In this document: piece by piece, positions 7,875-16,681 of the stretch
How the letters are laid out: each line of letters opens with the position of its first letter
How positions within the stretch are numbered: the stretch's first letter is position 1
Notes under the pieces: model-generated
Database searches by the model: none
What the model was told of the DNA's origin: nothing
Seen by the model: only the letters and a program-made list of their open reading frames with translations
Assembly (NCBI RefSeq): GCF_905200055.1
Contig: NZ_CAJKIS010000009.1
Span: 1-60,833 of the forward strand
Source of the DNA: an uncultured Fusobacterium sp.
Lineage (GTDB): Bacteria > Fusobacteriota > Fusobacteriia > Fusobacteriales > Fusobacteriaceae
DNA length: 60,833 nt
Direction of reading: 5' to 3'
Position numbers and translations under genes: made by a program

Positions 7875-7970
7875 GCTATCAAACTTCTTTAGAATTACTC
7901 TAATGAGTAATTACGAAGCTCCCACCTCTATAGGTGGTGAGTAGCTCACAAAGAAAGCCTGCTTTCTCAG
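7850..7970 (+). ncRNA. Predicted omega (reRNA) guide RNA of tnpB
   Basis: By analogy with other TnpB elements, the RNA should overlap the 3' end of tnpB, cover the right end, and finish with a guide copied from flanking DNA. Visible structure: palindrome GATAGCTTAAGCTATC (7865-7880) across the stop codon, stem AATTACTC/GAGTAATT (7893-7912), and the right-end hairpin AGCTCCCACC with GGTGGTGAG (7917-7940). The guide would start near 7950. The ends of the RNA are inferred. Confidence 0.45.
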
Positions 7971-7974
7971 GCTC
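7949..7974 (-). terminator. glyS operon terminator
   Basis: On the minus strand AGCCTG (7973-7968) pairs with CAGGCT (7961-7956), followed by TTCTTT. It ends the tex-to-glyS run and touches the right end of the TnpB element. Confidence 0.7.
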
Positions 7975-7994
7975 TCATTTATATAAATATAATA

Positions 7995-10067
7995 TTATCT
8001 TTCTTCTATTTGGTTAAGATCAGCCATTTTTACAAATAGATCTGCTAAGAATTTTAATTGAGAAAGTCTATTTTCTTTTATAGCCTCATCTTTATCCATT
8101 ACCATAACTTCATTGAAGTATCTATTGATTATATCTTTTCCTAAAACTATCTCATTTAGGTATTTTCTATAATCTTTATTATTAAGGGCATCTATTACTT
8201 TTCCGTTTAATTCTAGTGAGAAGTTATATAGTTCTTCTTCTACTGGAACTTTAAACAGATCAGGATTGATTATTCCTTTTTCATGATCTTTAGAGATATT
8301 TCCAACTCTTTTTATTATTGGAAGAAGTGTTTCAAATGCTTCATCTTTTACAAACTCTTGTAAAGTTTTTACTTTTTCAAGTGCTTCTATTACATTATCG
8401 CTATTTGAATCTAGTACTGCAGCAACGATATCTTTACTGTATTTCATATCAGTGAAGATATTATTTTCTCTTTGTTTGAAGAATTCTAATACTTCAGCAA
8501 GGACAGTTGCTCTGTCTCTTTTTAATACTCCACACTCTTCTAAAGTATCTAATGATTTTTCAACAAGAGCTTTTAAAGAAAGATCTAGTCTTGAATTGAT
8601 TATTACATTTACTATTCCTAGAGCTGCTCTTCTTAAAGCAAATGGGTCTTTAGATCCACTTGGAATTACTCCAACACCGAAACATCCTACTAGAGTATCT
8701 AATCTATCAGCAAGTCCAGCTATAATTCCTTCTATTTCTGTTGGCATTTGGTCACCTTGGAATCTTGGATAGTAGTGCTCTTTAATTCCTAAAGAAACTC
8801 TTTCTCCCTCTCCATTTTTAAGAGCATAATCAGCTCCCATAAATCCTTGAAGTTTAGTAAACTCTTTTTCTCCTATCATATTTGACACAAGGTCTGCTTT
8901 AGCTAAGTATACAGTTCTTAAAACTGAATCTTTTCTATCGTTGCATCCTAAAGTATCAATTAGATATTCAGCAACTTTACTGCTTCTTTCTATTTTAGAG
9001 TAGATAGTTCCTAAATCTTTTTGGAATACTACTGTTTTTAATTTTTCAACATTATCAGCTAGTGGAGCTCTTAAATCTTCTTGATAGAAGAATCTAGCAT
9101 CTGCTAGTCTTGCTGATAATACTTTTTCATTTCCTTTTCTTACTTGTTCAGAAGTTTCTACACCATTTCTTACAACTACAAATTTAGGAAGTAATTTTCC
9201 ATTTGAGTCAAGAATTGGGAAGTATCTTTGGTGAACTTCCATAGATATTATAAGAACTTCTTGAGGTACTTCTAGGAAGTCTGAATTAAAGCTTCCAACT
9301 ATTGGACATGGATACTCTACAAGGTTAGTTACCTCATCTAATAATTCAGGTTCAATAAGAACTTGTTCTCCAGAGTTTGTGCAATTTTCTTTAATTAGAT
9401 TTACTATCATATTTTTTCTTTCTTCAATATCTATGATAACATTGTTTTCTCTAATTTTTGCAAAGTACTCATCAATACTATTTACTTCAAACTCTTTTCC
9501 AAAGAATCTGTGTCCTCTTGATCTATTTCCACTTACTATTCCTTCTATTTCAAAGTTTACAACTTGATCATCACACATTGCTAAGAACCATTGAACAGGT
9601 CTTGCAAATCTTAATTTTTTATCTGACCATACCATTGATTTTTGGAAACTTAATTCTAATACAAGAGATTTTAAGATTTCTGGTAAAAGTTCTTTTACCT
9701 CTTTCCCTTGCATGAATTTTCTAGCAGCTATATATTCACCTTTTGGAGTGCTTACTATTTCAAGATCAGCAGCATCTATTCCTTGAGATTTTGCAAATCC
9801 TAATCCAGCTCTTGAAATCTCTCCATTGATATCATAAGCTACACTTTTAGCAGGTCCCATATTTAGAAGATTTAAGTCCTCTTGTTTCTCTGCTAATTCA
9901 TGAACATCAAGTACTAATCTTCTTGGTGTTCCATATGTTTTAATCTCTTTAAAATTTATTCTTCCATCTTTTAATTTATTTTCTAAGTTTGTTTTTAAAT
10001 CTTTTAGAGCCTGTTTCAAAAATCTTGCAGGTAACTCTTCCATTCCGATTTCAAATAATAATCTCAC
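7995..10067 (-). CDS. glyS: Glycyl-tRNA synthetase beta subunit
   Basis: Beta chain of the bacterial alpha2beta2 glycyl-tRNA synthetase, which binds tRNA and supports charging by the alpha chain. At 690 aa it is full length. The N-terminus MRLLFEIGMEELPARF is typical, as is the central GIKEHYYPRFQGDQMPT block. The C-terminal part resembles an anticodon-binding domain. The start codon is GTG, placed seven bases after GAGGAGG. It lies 51 bases downstream of glyQ and is the last gene before the terminator. Confidence 0.97.
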   Translation of the reverse strand: MRLLFEIGMEELPARFLKQALKDLKTNLENKLKDGRINFKEIKTYGTPRRLVLDVHELAEKQEDLNLLNMGPAKSVAYDINGEISRAGLGFAKSQGIDAADLEIVSTPKGEYIAARKFMQGKEVKELLPEILKSLVLELSFQKSMVWSDKKLRFARPVQWFLAMCDDQVVNFEIEGIVSGNRSRGHRFFGKEFEVNSIDEYFAKIRENNVIIDIEERKNMIVNLIKENCTNSGEQVLIEPELLDEVTNLVEYPCPIVGSFNSDFLEVPQEVLIISMEVHQRYFPILDSNGKLLPKFVVVRNGVETSEQVRKGNEKVLSARLADARFFYQEDLRAPLADNVEKLKTVVFQKDLGTIYSKIERSSKVAEYLIDTLGCNDRKDSVLRTVYLAKADLVSNMIGEKEFTKLQGFMGADYALKNGEGERVSLGIKEHYYPRFQGDQMPTEIEGIIAGLADRLDTLVGCFGVGVIPSGSKDPFALRRAALGIVNVIINSRLDLSLKALVEKSLDTLEECGVLKRDRATVLAEVLEFFKQRENNIFTDMKYSKDIVAAVLDSNSDNVIEALEKVKTLQEFVKDEAFETLLPIIKRVGNISKDHEKGIINPDLFKVPVEEELYNFSLELNGKVIDALNNKDYRKYLNEIVLGKDIINRYFNEVMVMDKDEAIKENRLSQLKFLADLFVKMADLNQIEER

Positions 10068-10118
10068 TTTATTTCCTCCTCTTTTACATTAATCCTCTTT
10101 TTATTTTAAAACTTTATC

Positions 10119-10991
10119 CTATTTCTTTTTTAAAAGAGGGTATCCTAGATCCTTTCTATTTTGTACATAAACTTCTGCACATCTTCTTGCTAAGTTTCTA
10201 ACTCTTAATATATAAGCCATTCTTTCAGTTGTAGATATAGCTCCTCTTGAATCTAAAACGTTAAATGTATGTGAGCATTTTAATACATAGTCATATGCTG
10301 GAAGAACTAATCCTGCATCAAGAATTCTTCCTGCTTCTTTCTCATATTCATCAAACCATTTAAAATGACTTTCAAGATCTGCTAATTCAAATGAGTATTT
10401 AGAGTTTTCATATTCAAATTGGAATCTCATATCTCCATATTTTACTCCTGGTGCCCACTCTAAATCATATACATTCTCTTTATTTTGAATATATAGTGCA
10501 AGTCTTTCTAATCCATAAGTAATTTCAACAGGAATTGGATCAAGTTCTAATCCTCCAACTTGTTGGAAATAAGTAAATTGAGTTACTTCCATTCCATCAA
10601 GCCATACTTCCCAACCTAGTCCCCATGCTCCTAGTGTTGGTGATTCCCAGTCATCTTCAACAAAACGAATATCATGTTTTTCTGGTTCAATTCCTAATAC
10701 TCTTAAACTTTCTAAGTAAAGTTCTTGAATATTTAATGGAGATGGTTTCATAATAACTTGGAATTGATGATGTTGATATACTCTATTTGGGTTTTCTCCA
10801 TATCTTCCATCTTTTGGTCTTCTAGATGGTTCTACATAAGCAACATTCCATGGTTCTGGTCCTAAAGACATAAGAAATGTATTTGGGTTAAATGTTCCAG
10901 CTCCTTTTTCAATATCATAAGGATTTCCTAATACACATCCTTTAGAACTCCAGTACTTTTGGAGAGCAAAAATTATCTCTTGAAATGTCAT
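10119..10991 (-). CDS. glyQ: Glycyl-tRNA synthetase alpha subunit
   Basis: Catalytic chain of the heterotetrameric glycyl-tRNA synthetase, a class II enzyme that activates glycine. The 290-aa length fits GlyQ. Characteristic segments are TFQEIIFALQKYWSSKGC at the start, EPSRRPKDGRYGENPNR, and WEVWLDGMEVTQFTYFQQ. The start follows TAGGAGGAAGAAAA. It sits between lspA and glyS. I see no glycine T-box leader in front of it, unlike many Firmicutes. Confidence 0.97.
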   Translation of the reverse strand: MTFQEIIFALQKYWSSKGCVLGNPYDIEKGAGTFNPNTFLMSLGPEPWNVAYVEPSRRPKDGRYGENPNRVYQHHQFQVIMKPSPLNIQELYLESLRVLGIEPEKHDIRFVEDDWESPTLGAWGLGWEVWLDGMEVTQFTYFQQVGGLELDPIPVEITYGLERLALYIQNKENVYDLEWAPGVKYGDMRFQFEYENSKYSFELADLESHFKWFDEYEKEAGRILDAGLVLPAYDYVLKCSHTFNVLDSRGAISTTERMAYILRVRNLARRCAEVYVQNRKDLGYPLLKKK

Positions 10992-11002
10992 TTTTCTTCC
11001 TC

Positions 11003-11458
11003 CTATATTTTTTTCTTTTTATTATCAAAGAAATATTCTAACAATATTAATAATACACCTATATTAATCCATACATCTGCCAAATTAAATACAAAAGCCC
11101 AGATTCCTCTGAAATCAATCATATCTATGACAAATCCTCTTGCTACTCTATCTATCATATTTCCAATAGCCCCAGCAAGAATGAAATTAAAGCCTATTTT
11201 CTCCAAAATAGGCATTTTATTTCTATCTCTGTATAAATAATAGATAATGGCAATTATAGCTATTACTGTTGCTATACTTATAATATCTAACTTTCCTTGA
11301 AACATACCAAAGGCTATTCCTCTATTTTTAACATATGTAATATGAAAAAAATCAGTTATTACTCCAAGGGTATCTCCTTCAAAAAAGTTATTATCTATAA
11401 TATATTTTGACACTTGATCTAAAGCTATCAATATAGCCACTAAAATTATATATACCAT
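11003..11458 (-). CDS. lspA: Lipoprotein signal peptidase
   Basis: Inner-membrane aspartyl protease (signal peptidase II) that removes the signal peptide of prolipoproteins after lipid attachment. The 151-aa protein has four hydrophobic segments. The two catalytic aspartates appear in GAIGNMIDRV and VFNLADVWI, with the conserved YVKNRGIAFG segment between membrane passes. It would process the lipoprotein encoded at 3603. It follows ileS by 15 bases, the widespread ileS-lspA pairing. Confidence 0.97.
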   Translation of the reverse strand: MVYIILVAILIALDQVSKYIIDNNFFEGDTLGVITDFFHITYVKNRGIAFGMFQGKLDIISIATVIAIIAIIYYLYRDRNKMPILEKIGFNFILAGAIGNMIDRVARGFVIDMIDFRGIWAFVFNLADVWINIGVLLILLEYFFDNKKKKI

Positions 11459-11473
11459 CTTTTCTCCTAGCTT

Positions 11474-14272
11474 TTATTTTTTTAGTACACTTGCACATCT
11501 TGGACAAAGAGTTGGATGTTCTGGATCTTTTCCAAGCTCTTTAGAGTATTTCCAACATCTTTCACATTTTTCTCCCTCTGCATGAAGAACTTTAATGTAA
11601 AGATCTGTTGCCTCTTCTCCTTTAGTGAAAGTTTCATCAATATTTTCTACTATTTCAACCTCTGAAACAATTAGAGCAAGTTCAAGTTTCTCTCTATTTT
11701 CAACCAAGAATTTTTGAGTCTCTGCATCTGTTGAATGTAACATAACTTTTGCATCTAATGAGTTTCCTATAATTCTATCTTTTCCTTGTCTTGCTTTTTC
11801 AAGAGATTTATTAGCTTCTTTTCTAACTTTTATAATCTCTACCCATTTATTTTCAATCTCTGGATTTAGATACTCATCATTTTCTTTATACCAATCTGTT
11901 AAAAGAACAGATTCTTTATCTTTTAATACTTCTGGTAAAGTTTCCCAAATTTCTTCAGCTGTAAATGATAGGATTGGAGCTATCATCTTAGTTAAAGTCA
12001 CTAGAATTTCTGTCATAACTGTTTGAGCAGATCTTCTCTCTATTGAATTAGTTCCTTCAGTATAAAGTCTATCTTTTATAATATCAAGATAGAAAGCTGA
12101 CATATCTACTCCTGCAAAATAATGAATATCTTGGAATAGGTTATAGAACTCGTATTTATCATAGTTTTCTGTAACTTTTCTCTTTAATACTTCAAGTTTA
12201 TGTAATGCCCATTTATCAATTTCCATTAATTGCTCATATGGAACTCTATCTGTATTAGGATTGAAGTCATTACTATTTCCTAAAATGTATCTTGCTGTAT
12301 TTCTTACTCTTCTATAGGCTTCAGCCATTTGTTTAAGGATATTATCAGAAATTTTAACATCTTCTCTATAATCTACAGATGCACACCATAATCTTAAAAT
12401 ATCAGCTCCATAAACTTTTATAACATCTGCTGGTACTACTGTATTTCCAACAGATTTTGACATTTTCTTTCCTTCACCATCATTTACAAATCCATGAGTA
12501 AGGATATTTTTAAATGGAGCATCGTGAGTTGATCCTATTGAAGTAAGAAGTGATGTTTGGAACCATCCTCTATGTTGATCAGATCCTTCTAAGTATAAAT
12601 CTGCTGGTCTGTGTAATAGATCTCCTCTTGTTTCTAGTACAGCTCTATGAGAAACTCCAGAGTCAAACCAAACGTCCATTATGTTTGTTTCTTTTCTTAA
12701 TTCTACATCTTTTAGATTGTATTTTTCAAGAAGTTCCTCTCCTATTAGCTCTTCAGCACTATATTTTACCCAAGCTATAGTTCCCTCTTTTTTTACAATT
12801 TCAATTATTCTATTTAAAATATCTCTATTAAAGATCTCTTTTCCTGTTGCAACATTATAGAATACTGGAATAGGTACTCCCCATACTCTTTGTCTTGAGA
12901 TACACCAGTCAGGTCTTGTTTCTAGCATTGAACCAATTCTATTTCTTCCCCAAGCTGGAATGAATGTTACATCATCTAAAGCTTTTAAAGCTCTTTCTCT
13001 TATATCTGAACCTTCTACATTGACAAACCATTGTTCTGTAGCTCTGAATATTACTGGAGTTTTAGATCTCCAATCATGAGGATATGAGTGTTCTATCATC
13101 TTTAATTTTAGAAGATCTCCTGTTCCTTCTAAGTAAGTACAGATCTCTTTATTTGCTTTTGCATAAAATAATCCTGCAAATTGCCCTGCATCTTCTGTTA
13201 ATACTCCTTTATGGTTAATTGGAGAGATTACAGGAAGTCCATATCTTGTTCCTACAACATAGTCATCTTGCCCATGTCCAGGTGCTGTATGTACACAACC
13301 TGTTCCTGCATCAGCAGTAACATGAGTTCCTAAAATAACTAATCCTGTTCTATCTAAGAATGGATGTTGATAAGTAGTTCTTTCGATATCTCTACCTACA
13401 AATTCTTTTATTAATTCATAGTTTTCAATTTCCATAGCTGAGAATGCTTGTTCAGCTAGATCTTTTCCTAAAATTAAGTTTCCTTTTTCTGTTTTGTATA
13501 CTCCATATTCAAAATCAGGGTTTAAAGATATAGCTACGTTTGCTGGAAGTGTCCAAGGAGTTGTTGTCCAAATTACAACCCAAGTTTCCTCTGTCATTCC
13601 AATTCTATCTAATAGATCTTGATTAGCTTTCATCTTTACATAGATTGAAGGTGAAGATACATTTTTATACTCTATTTCAGCTTCTGCTAAGGCTGTTTCA
13701 GTAACTGGTGACCAATAAATAGGTTTTAATCCTTTAAAAATATATCCATTTTCATAAAGCTCTCCAAATACTTCTAATTGTTTAGCTTCATATTCTGGTT
13801 TTAAAGTTAGGTAAGGGTTTTCCCAGTCTCCTAAAACTCCTAATCTTACAAATCCTTCTCTTTGAATTCCTACCCATTTTTTAGCATATTCTGCACAAAG
13901 TTCTCTGATCTCTGCTGGAGTCATCTCCTTAGCTTTTGATCCTAATTTTTCTGTTACTTTTAATTCAATAGGAAGTCCATGTGTATCCCAACCTGGAATA
14001 TATGGGGCATTATATCCTCTTAATCTCTTATATTTTAAGATAATATCTTTTAATATTTTATTAAGTGCATGTCCTATATGGATTTCACCATTTGCATATG
14101 GTGGTCCATCATGTAATATGAAAGAAGGTTTATCTTTATCTATTCCTTTAAAATAAATCTCCTGCTCTTGCCACATCTTTATAAATTTAGGCTCTTTATT
14201 TGGAAGGTTAGCTTTCATTTGAAAACTAGTCTTCGGAAGGTTTAGAGTGGCTCCATAATCCTTATCACTCAT
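11474..14272 (-). CDS. ileS: Isoleucyl-tRNA synthetase
   Basis: Class I synthetase that charges isoleucine to tRNA and edits valine. At 932 aa it is full length. The HIGH motif is in PPYANGEIHIGHALNK near residue 60, the editing region contains WTTTPWTLPANVAI, and the KMSKS motif is in GKKMSKSVGN near residue 600. The C-terminus has a zinc-binding pair of motifs, CERCW and CPRC. The start ATG overlaps the stop of the upstream kinase-like gene by one base (TAATG), so the two are translationally linked. There is no room for an isoleucine T-box leader. Confidence 0.98.
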   Translation of the reverse strand: MSDKDYGATLNLPKTSFQMKANLPNKEPKFIKMWQEQEIYFKGIDKDKPSFILHDGPPYANGEIHIGHALNKILKDIILKYKRLRGYNAPYIPGWDTHGLPIELKVTEKLGSKAKEMTPAEIRELCAEYAKKWVGIQREGFVRLGVLGDWENPYLTLKPEYEAKQLEVFGELYENGYIFKGLKPIYWSPVTETALAEAEIEYKNVSSPSIYVKMKANQDLLDRIGMTEETWVVIWTTTPWTLPANVAISLNPDFEYGVYKTEKGNLILGKDLAEQAFSAMEIENYELIKEFVGRDIERTTYQHPFLDRTGLVILGTHVTADAGTGCVHTAPGHGQDDYVVGTRYGLPVISPINHKGVLTEDAGQFAGLFYAKANKEICTYLEGTGDLLKLKMIEHSYPHDWRSKTPVIFRATEQWFVNVEGSDIRERALKALDDVTFIPAWGRNRIGSMLETRPDWCISRQRVWGVPIPVFYNVATGKEIFNRDILNRIIEIVKKEGTIAWVKYSAEELIGEELLEKYNLKDVELRKETNIMDVWFDSGVSHRAVLETRGDLLHRPADLYLEGSDQHRGWFQTSLLTSIGSTHDAPFKNILTHGFVNDGEGKKMSKSVGNTVVPADVIKVYGADILRLWCASVDYREDVKISDNILKQMAEAYRRVRNTARYILGNSNDFNPNTDRVPYEQLMEIDKWALHKLEVLKRKVTENYDKYEFYNLFQDIHYFAGVDMSAFYLDIIKDRLYTEGTNSIERRSAQTVMTEILVTLTKMIAPILSFTAEEIWETLPEVLKDKESVLLTDWYKENDEYLNPEIENKWVEIIKVRKEANKSLEKARQGKDRIIGNSLDAKVMLHSTDAETQKFLVENREKLELALIVSEVEIVENIDETFTKGEEATDLYIKVLHAEGEKCERCWKYSKELGKDPEHPTLCPRCASVLKK

Positions 14273-16680
14273 TATAAAATTTCCTCCTTATATATATTTA
14301 ATGTTATTTTTATATCTGTTCCTTCATCTACCTTAGAATAAAACTTAATTACTCCATGATGATCTTTGATTACTCTATCAACAATAGCAAGTCCCAATCC
14401 TGGAGTTCCATCAGTATAACTTACAAATGGATCTAAAATATTTAACATTTGCTCCTCTGTCATTCCTATTCCATTATCTATTATATTGATTCTTATTTTA
14501 TCTATATTTTTATCCTTAGAAACAACAATATTAATTTTTTTATCTTCATTTTTTTGATCTCTTAATGCCATTTTAGCATTTTTTATAAGCTCATAGAATA
14601 CTCTGCTTAATTTTTTTCTATCTCCTAATATTCTGCCACTACAGTTCATAAATACAGAGATAGTTATTCCTTCTTTTTCTAACTCCTGTTGTATCTCATC
14701 TACTACATCATAAATTATTTGATCAAATTCTATTGGTTTCATCTCATTTTCATCAATTTTTGAGTATTCTTTTAAAATAAGATTTTCTTGTTTTATCTTT
14801 ACAATCTCATCTCTTGCTTTTAAAATTTCATCTACAATACAACTATCATTATAATCATATTCTGCCATTCTTTCAATAATAGAAATTATTTTTTTCAAGG
14901 AAACTTCTCTTCTACCAAAGAATCTATTTGCCAATCTAGCTAAAGTTGCTGTTCTTTCATAATCAATTTTAGCCTCTTCCATTGTTTTATTCTCCAATCT
15001 AATAGCTGTATTTATTGATAACAATGTCATTAATTCAGCCTCTTCTTCAGAGATTTTTCGATTTTTTCCAAAATAATCTACTAATATACACCCATAATTT
15101 CTATTATTATTGTATACTGGGAATAATAAAAAGTTATTTATTCCAAAACTTTTAAAAAGATCATTTCCTAAATTGTATTTATAGCCTTTATCATTATGAA
15201 AAATAACCCTTTTTTCTTTTAAAGCCTTCACCAACATGCTGTCTTCTTTAAATGGTATCTTAATCAAGTGTACTAACTTATTTAAATTTGTTAATTGGAA
15301 CTCAAATCCATCTCCTTGAGTTTTTTCATCTTTTTTGGTAATTTCTGTTTTTACCATACTGTTAACACTTGCCATCTCTCCTACAAGAGTATCAATTTCA
15401 CGGCTATATCTAAAATACATAGCTCTACTATATCCCAATCCCATTTCAGAAGTAAAAGCCGATAGAAGACTTTTTACTGTTACAGTTATATCATCTTCAA
15501 TTTGTAACCCCATTAATATTTTTTCTATAGCATCTATTCGATTAATATTTTCTAAAAGCTTATTATTCTTCTCTTTTAAGATTTTCTCTTTATCTCTTAC
15601 ACTTTTGGCCATATGTTCAAAAGATTTAGAAAGAGACCTTATCTCCTCAACCTCTTCATCATTAAAAGAAAGATCATAATTTCCCTTACTAATTCCATCA
15701 GCTGCCTCAATCAACTTATTTAGTGGGGCTAAAAGTTCATAGAATATTCTAGCACAAATAGTTGTACTTGTTATAATAAGTCCCAAAACTATTAAGAGAA
15801 TTGAAAATGAAACTTTTACTTTATCTCTTACTATTTCATCTCCAACTAATCCTATTCCTATATTACCTATATATTTTTTATTATAATCTTGTAAGTTATA
15901 CAAAGACATATAGTATACTGTATTATCTATTGTTTTCTTTCTATAGAAGTACTCATATTCCCAATTCTCTTTTTTTCTAAAAAATTTACTTCCCTTTTCT
16001 AATCCTAGATCTCCAAACTGATAGGTATTATCAACTACAAAGAATATCTTATCATTTTCATCTAATCCTACAAATTTTCTTAGATTATCTAATACATTTT
16101 GATTAATTGGCAATGTTAAGACTAGAAATTCCTTTGCTCTTTCTGACCCAGAATTATATGGTATAACTACTCTAGCATAAACAGTATCCCCTAATTTTCC
16201 AAAATATATACTATCCATATCTTCTTCACTACGAGAAAGATTTTTTTCTAAAATATATCTACTTGCTTCTCCATTTATTAAAGTTTTCCTATTGTCGCTA
16301 GCTTCTCCTAGTGGCATTCCATCTGCCGATACAATACAAACAATACTATCAGAATATAGTTTAAGATTTTTCTTTGTCAACTGATTTCTAATCAACTTAG
16401 CAACAGTATTGTAGGTAAATTTATTATTAATATTTTTTCCTGAAAGGATATTTATATTTCTCGAAACTTGAAACAGATCATCTTTCGCTTTTAAAATTAC
16501 TGCATTATATCCTTTATTTAATAGAGTTATCTTATCTCTACCTGCATCTACAATTCTATTTTCAAGACTTTGAAAAGAAATTAGAATCAGAAAAAGAGCA
16601 ATAGTCACAGATGTGATTATTATTGCTATATCATTATAGAATATTATTTTTATAAGAAGAGAATTCTTCTTTATTTTCAT
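14272..16680 (-). CDS. Sensor-kinase-like protein lacking the phosphoacceptor histidine
   Basis: An 802-aa membrane sensor. A transmembrane helix (about 10-36) precedes an extracytoplasmic region (36-285), a second helix (285-310), a HAMP segment (310-365), a GAF domain (385-555), a helical linker and a histidine-kinase ATPase domain (655-795). The ATPase has the N box ELIKNAKMAL, G1 DNGIGM and G2 GTPGLGLAIV. The linker where DHp should lie (LARLANRFFGRREVSLKK onward) has no histidine up to the ATPase core. It may be a signalling ATPase, a partner for another kinase, or use an unusual acceptor. No response regulator is adjacent. It lies between tex and ileS. Confidence 0.8.
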   Translation of the reverse strand: MKIKKNSLLIKIIFYNDIAIIITSVTIALFLILISFQSLENRIVDAGRDKITLLNKGYNAVILKAKDDLFQVSRNINILSGKNINNKFTYNTVAKLIRNQLTKKNLKLYSDSIVCIVSADGMPLGEASDNRKTLINGEASRYILEKNLSRSEEDMDSIYFGKLGDTVYARVVIPYNSGSERAKEFLVLTLPINQNVLDNLRKFVGLDENDKIFFVVDNTYQFGDLGLEKGSKFFRKKENWEYEYFYRKKTIDNTVYYMSLYNLQDYNKKYIGNIGIGLVGDEIVRDKVKVSFSILLIVLGLIITSTTICARIFYELLAPLNKLIEAADGISKGNYDLSFNDEEVEEIRSLSKSFEHMAKSVRDKEKILKEKNNKLLENINRIDAIEKILMGLQIEDDITVTVKSLLSAFTSEMGLGYSRAMYFRYSREIDTLVGEMASVNSMVKTEITKKDEKTQGDGFEFQLTNLNKLVHLIKIPFKEDSMLVKALKEKRVIFHNDKGYKYNLGNDLFKSFGINNFLLFPVYNNNRNYGCILVDYFGKNRKISEEEAELMTLLSINTAIRLENKTMEEAKIDYERTATLARLANRFFGRREVSLKKIISIIERMAEYDYNDSCIVDEILKARDEIVKIKQENLILKEYSKIDENEMKPIEFDQIIYDVVDEIQQELEKEGITISVFMNCSGRILGDRKKLSRVFYELIKNAKMALRDQKNEDKKINIVVSKDKNIDKIRINIIDNGIGMTEEQMLNILDPFVSYTDGTPGLGLAIVDRVIKDHHGVIKFYSKVDEGTDIKITLNIYKEEIL

Positions 16681-16681
16681 T

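Larger units (their letters stand above)
6510..7949 (+). mobile_element. IS200/IS605-type element with tnpB only
   Basis: The element is bounded by hairpin ends instead of simple terminal inverted repeats. The left end has arms CTCCAATTCATCTCCC (6517-6532) and GGGAGATGAATTGGAG (6545-6560), with an inner CCT/AGG pair. The right end has CCACC (7922-7926) and GGTGG (7933-7937). The loops are similar (CTCTTTAGG on the left, CTCTATAGG on the right), as expected for ends recognised by one Y1 transposase. No tnpA is present, so movement would need one in trans. The outer boundaries are approximate. Confidence 0.75.

Noticed and set aside
7874..7950. CRISPR-like repeats near tnpB
   Set aside because: The repeats are single hairpins of the element end, with no regular repeat-spacer pattern.
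14272..14300. T-box leader for ileS or glyQ
   Set aside because: The genes are packed with no leader space, and no T-box core sequence is seen.
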